IMG/VR virus record: IMGVR_UViG_3300032278_004293
Coordinates: 1-44,533 of that record
DNA: 44,533 nt
Direction: 5' to 3' (one strand)
Origin: a virus
Shown here: one piece after another, positions 43,449 to 44,533 of the stretch
Numbering within the stretch: position 1 is the stretch's first letter
Layout of the letters: each line of letters begins with the position of its first letter
Translations under genes and position numbers: made by a program
Notes under the pieces: generated by a model
Databases searched by the model: none
What the model was told of the DNA's origin: nothing
The model's input: only the letters and a program-made list of their open reading frames with translations

Positions 43449-44533
43449 CTGACATGCGCAAGAACTATCCCGGCCTCACCGTCGAGACCCTGCCCTCCGG
43501 AAGCACTCGAATCAGGGTTCGCGTTGAGGGCAATCCCAACAGGAAGATCGTCCTGTCGGTCGGGTTGGACCACCCGCACTTCTCCGAGCACTACCATGCT
43601 GCGCGAGCCGGCCAGAAGATCGAGCCCAGAGCCGAAACAGTCGCTGTGCCGCGATCGATGGACTGGCTGAAGGACAAGTACCTCGCTCACCTGGAACGCA
43701 TGGTTGAAGCCAGCCTGGCATCGCCCACCACGCTGCGACAGCGCAGGAGCCTCCTCACACGCCTCTGCCGCCACCAGACGGACAGCGGCGATCGATACGG
43801 GGAGATGAAGCTGGAAGCGCCCCAGAGCGCCTTCGTACGCGTTCGCGATGCCATGGCCGCGACGCCCGCCGAAGCCGACAATATGGTGAAAGCGACGAAG
43901 GCAATGTACGTGTGGGCGATCGACAGCGGATTCGCGAGCGCGAATCCGGTCGTCGGAATAGCGAGGATCCACAAGAGCAAGGGCGGCGCCAAGCCCTGGA
44001 CCGCCAACGATCTACTGAAATTCCGCAAGGCCCACCCACAGGGGACAATGGCCCATCTCGCGCTGACCCTGCACATGTTCACGGCCTGCAGGTCCAGTGA
44101 CGCGATCTGGCTCGGCCGCGATCAGGAGTTCACCAAAGACGGCGTGCGATGGCTGGAGTTTCAGCCACGCAAGAAGGGCTCCGCTCTGGTTCAGATACCG
44201 ATGATGCCGCAGCTGAGGGCGGCGATCGCCGCAGTCGGCAGGATCGGGCCTGCTTATGTTCTGAGCGAGCATGGCAGACCGTATCGCAACGCCGAAAGCT
44301 ACCGCATGCGCTTTCGCCGCTGGTGCGACGATGCAGGGCTCACAGATCGATCTAGCCACGGCATTAGAAAGGCTATGTCGGAGCTTCTCGCGGAGGCTGG
44401 ATGCTCCGAACACCAGATCATGGCAGTGATGAGTCACACCCAACCCAGCACGTCTGCGATCTACACGAGGCGCGCGGATCGGGCGAGGATGGCGGCGCAA
44501 GCGATGGCTGCCGCAGAGGGCCTGGAATGGTGA
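43442..44533 (+). CDS. int: Tyrosine integrase (363 aa)
   Basis: Phage integrase at the right end. Catalytic residues: Arg217 (TACRSSDA), His306/Arg309 (HGIRKAM), His332 (MSHTQ) and Tyr341 (IYTRR). The N-terminal 100 residues hold the arm-binding and core-binding domain (VPRSMDWLKDKYLAHLERM, then LRQRRSLLTRLC). The start at 43442 has GGAG upstream and overlaps the previous stop; GTG 43445 or ATG 43454 are alternatives. The gene ends the window, so attP/attR lies at or beyond the edge. It catalyses integration and, with a helper, excision. Confidence 0.92.
   Translation: MVTDMRKNYPGLTVETLPSGSTRIRVRVEGNPNRKIVLSVGLDHPHFSEHYHAARAGQKIEPRAETVAVPRSMDWLKDKYLAHLERMVEASLASPTTLRQRRSLLTRLCRHQTDSGDRYGEMKLEAPQSAFVRVRDAMAATPAEADNMVKATKAMYVWAIDSGFASANPVVGIARIHKSKGGAKPWTANDLLKFRKAHPQGTMAHLALTLHMFTACRSSDAIWLGRDQEFTKDGVRWLEFQPRKKGSALVQIPMMPQLRAAIAAVGRIGPAYVLSEHGRPYRNAESYRMRFRRWCDDAGLTDRSSHGIRKAMSELLAEAGCSEHQIMAVMSHTQPSTSAIYTRRADRARMAAQAMAAAEGLEW

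Noticed and set aside
1-44533. Gene transfer agent instead of a prophage
   Set aside because: The head-tail order resembles GTA clusters in part, but the window has an integrase, repressor switch, replication genes, full terminase pair and lysis genes, which indicates a phage.
1-44533. Direct repeats at the two ends as attL/attR
   Set aside because: No shared stretch could be seen between the first and last few hundred bases; the att sites are probably outside the window.
1-44533. CRISPR array
   Set aside because: No regularly spaced identical repeats of 25-40 bp; the only short arrays are the 8-bp iterons and protein-level repeats.

Overview
The window reads as one essentially complete temperate phage (prophage) genome of about 44.5 kb. 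The host is a high-GC alphaproteobacterium, most likely of the Rhodobacteraceae; that host call rests on base composition and on the family types of the structural proteins, not on a search. The window starts at the stop codon of a small gene and ends exactly at the stop codon of a tyrosine integrase. No att repeat is visible at the two ends.

Layout. (1) 1-2810, minus strand: seven small accessory genes, then a serine recombinase and a ribbon-helix-helix regulator. Most of the small genes have their stop codon inside or next to the ribosome-binding site of the following gene. A divergent promoter region (2828-2893) separates them from a plus-strand nucleoside deoxyribosyltransferase-like gene (3028-3516). 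(2) 3531-5728, minus: lysis and membrane proteins, including an endolysin with a peptidoglycan-binding domain. (3) 5769-27890, minus: tail fibre, tail tip, tape measure, tail chaperone with a -1 frameshift, tail tube, neck proteins, capsid, protease/scaffold, portal, gpW-like joiner and terminase. The packaging module is lambda-like, while the capsid protein resembles Mu gpT. (4) 27891-29542: two mostly non-coding stretches on either side of one gene (28340-29065). They hold an initiator-like tRNA(CAT), strong hairpins and an iteron array that looks like a replication origin. (5) 29543-36013, minus: P4/D5-type helicase-primase, a zinc-ribbon/Toprim primase, small early genes, a CII-like regulator and a Cro-like regulator. 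(6) 36024-36478: genetic switch with a divergent repressor. (7) 36571-37973, plus: a lower-GC cargo unit ending in DUF1828/DUF1829, closed by its own terminator. (8) 38009-44533, plus: a three-operator promoter and a tightly overlapping operon with a C5-cytosine methyltransferase, DUF5131 and DUF4326 proteins, and the integrase.

How it works together. Palindromes of the form CACGCTnnAGCGTG lie between the -35 and -10 boxes of the leftward early promoter (36024-36051) and of the rightward operon promoter (38064-38092). One repressor can therefore silence both arms. The cargo unit between them carries no such operator and could stay on in the lysogen. Leftward transcription would run through regulation, replication, packaging, head, tail and lysis; rightward transcription gives methylation and integration functions.

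Most notable signals: a complete -1 frameshift cassette in the tail chaperone gene (GGGAAAC, 6-nt spacer, 14-bp stem); eleven TCRRGCCG iterons in two facing arrays around an AT-rich core beside the primase; an initiator-like phage tRNA; the two-gene cargo cassette; a methyltransferase with a six-fold repeat in its recognition region; and a tape measure protein with an embedded lambda-R-like transglycosylase.
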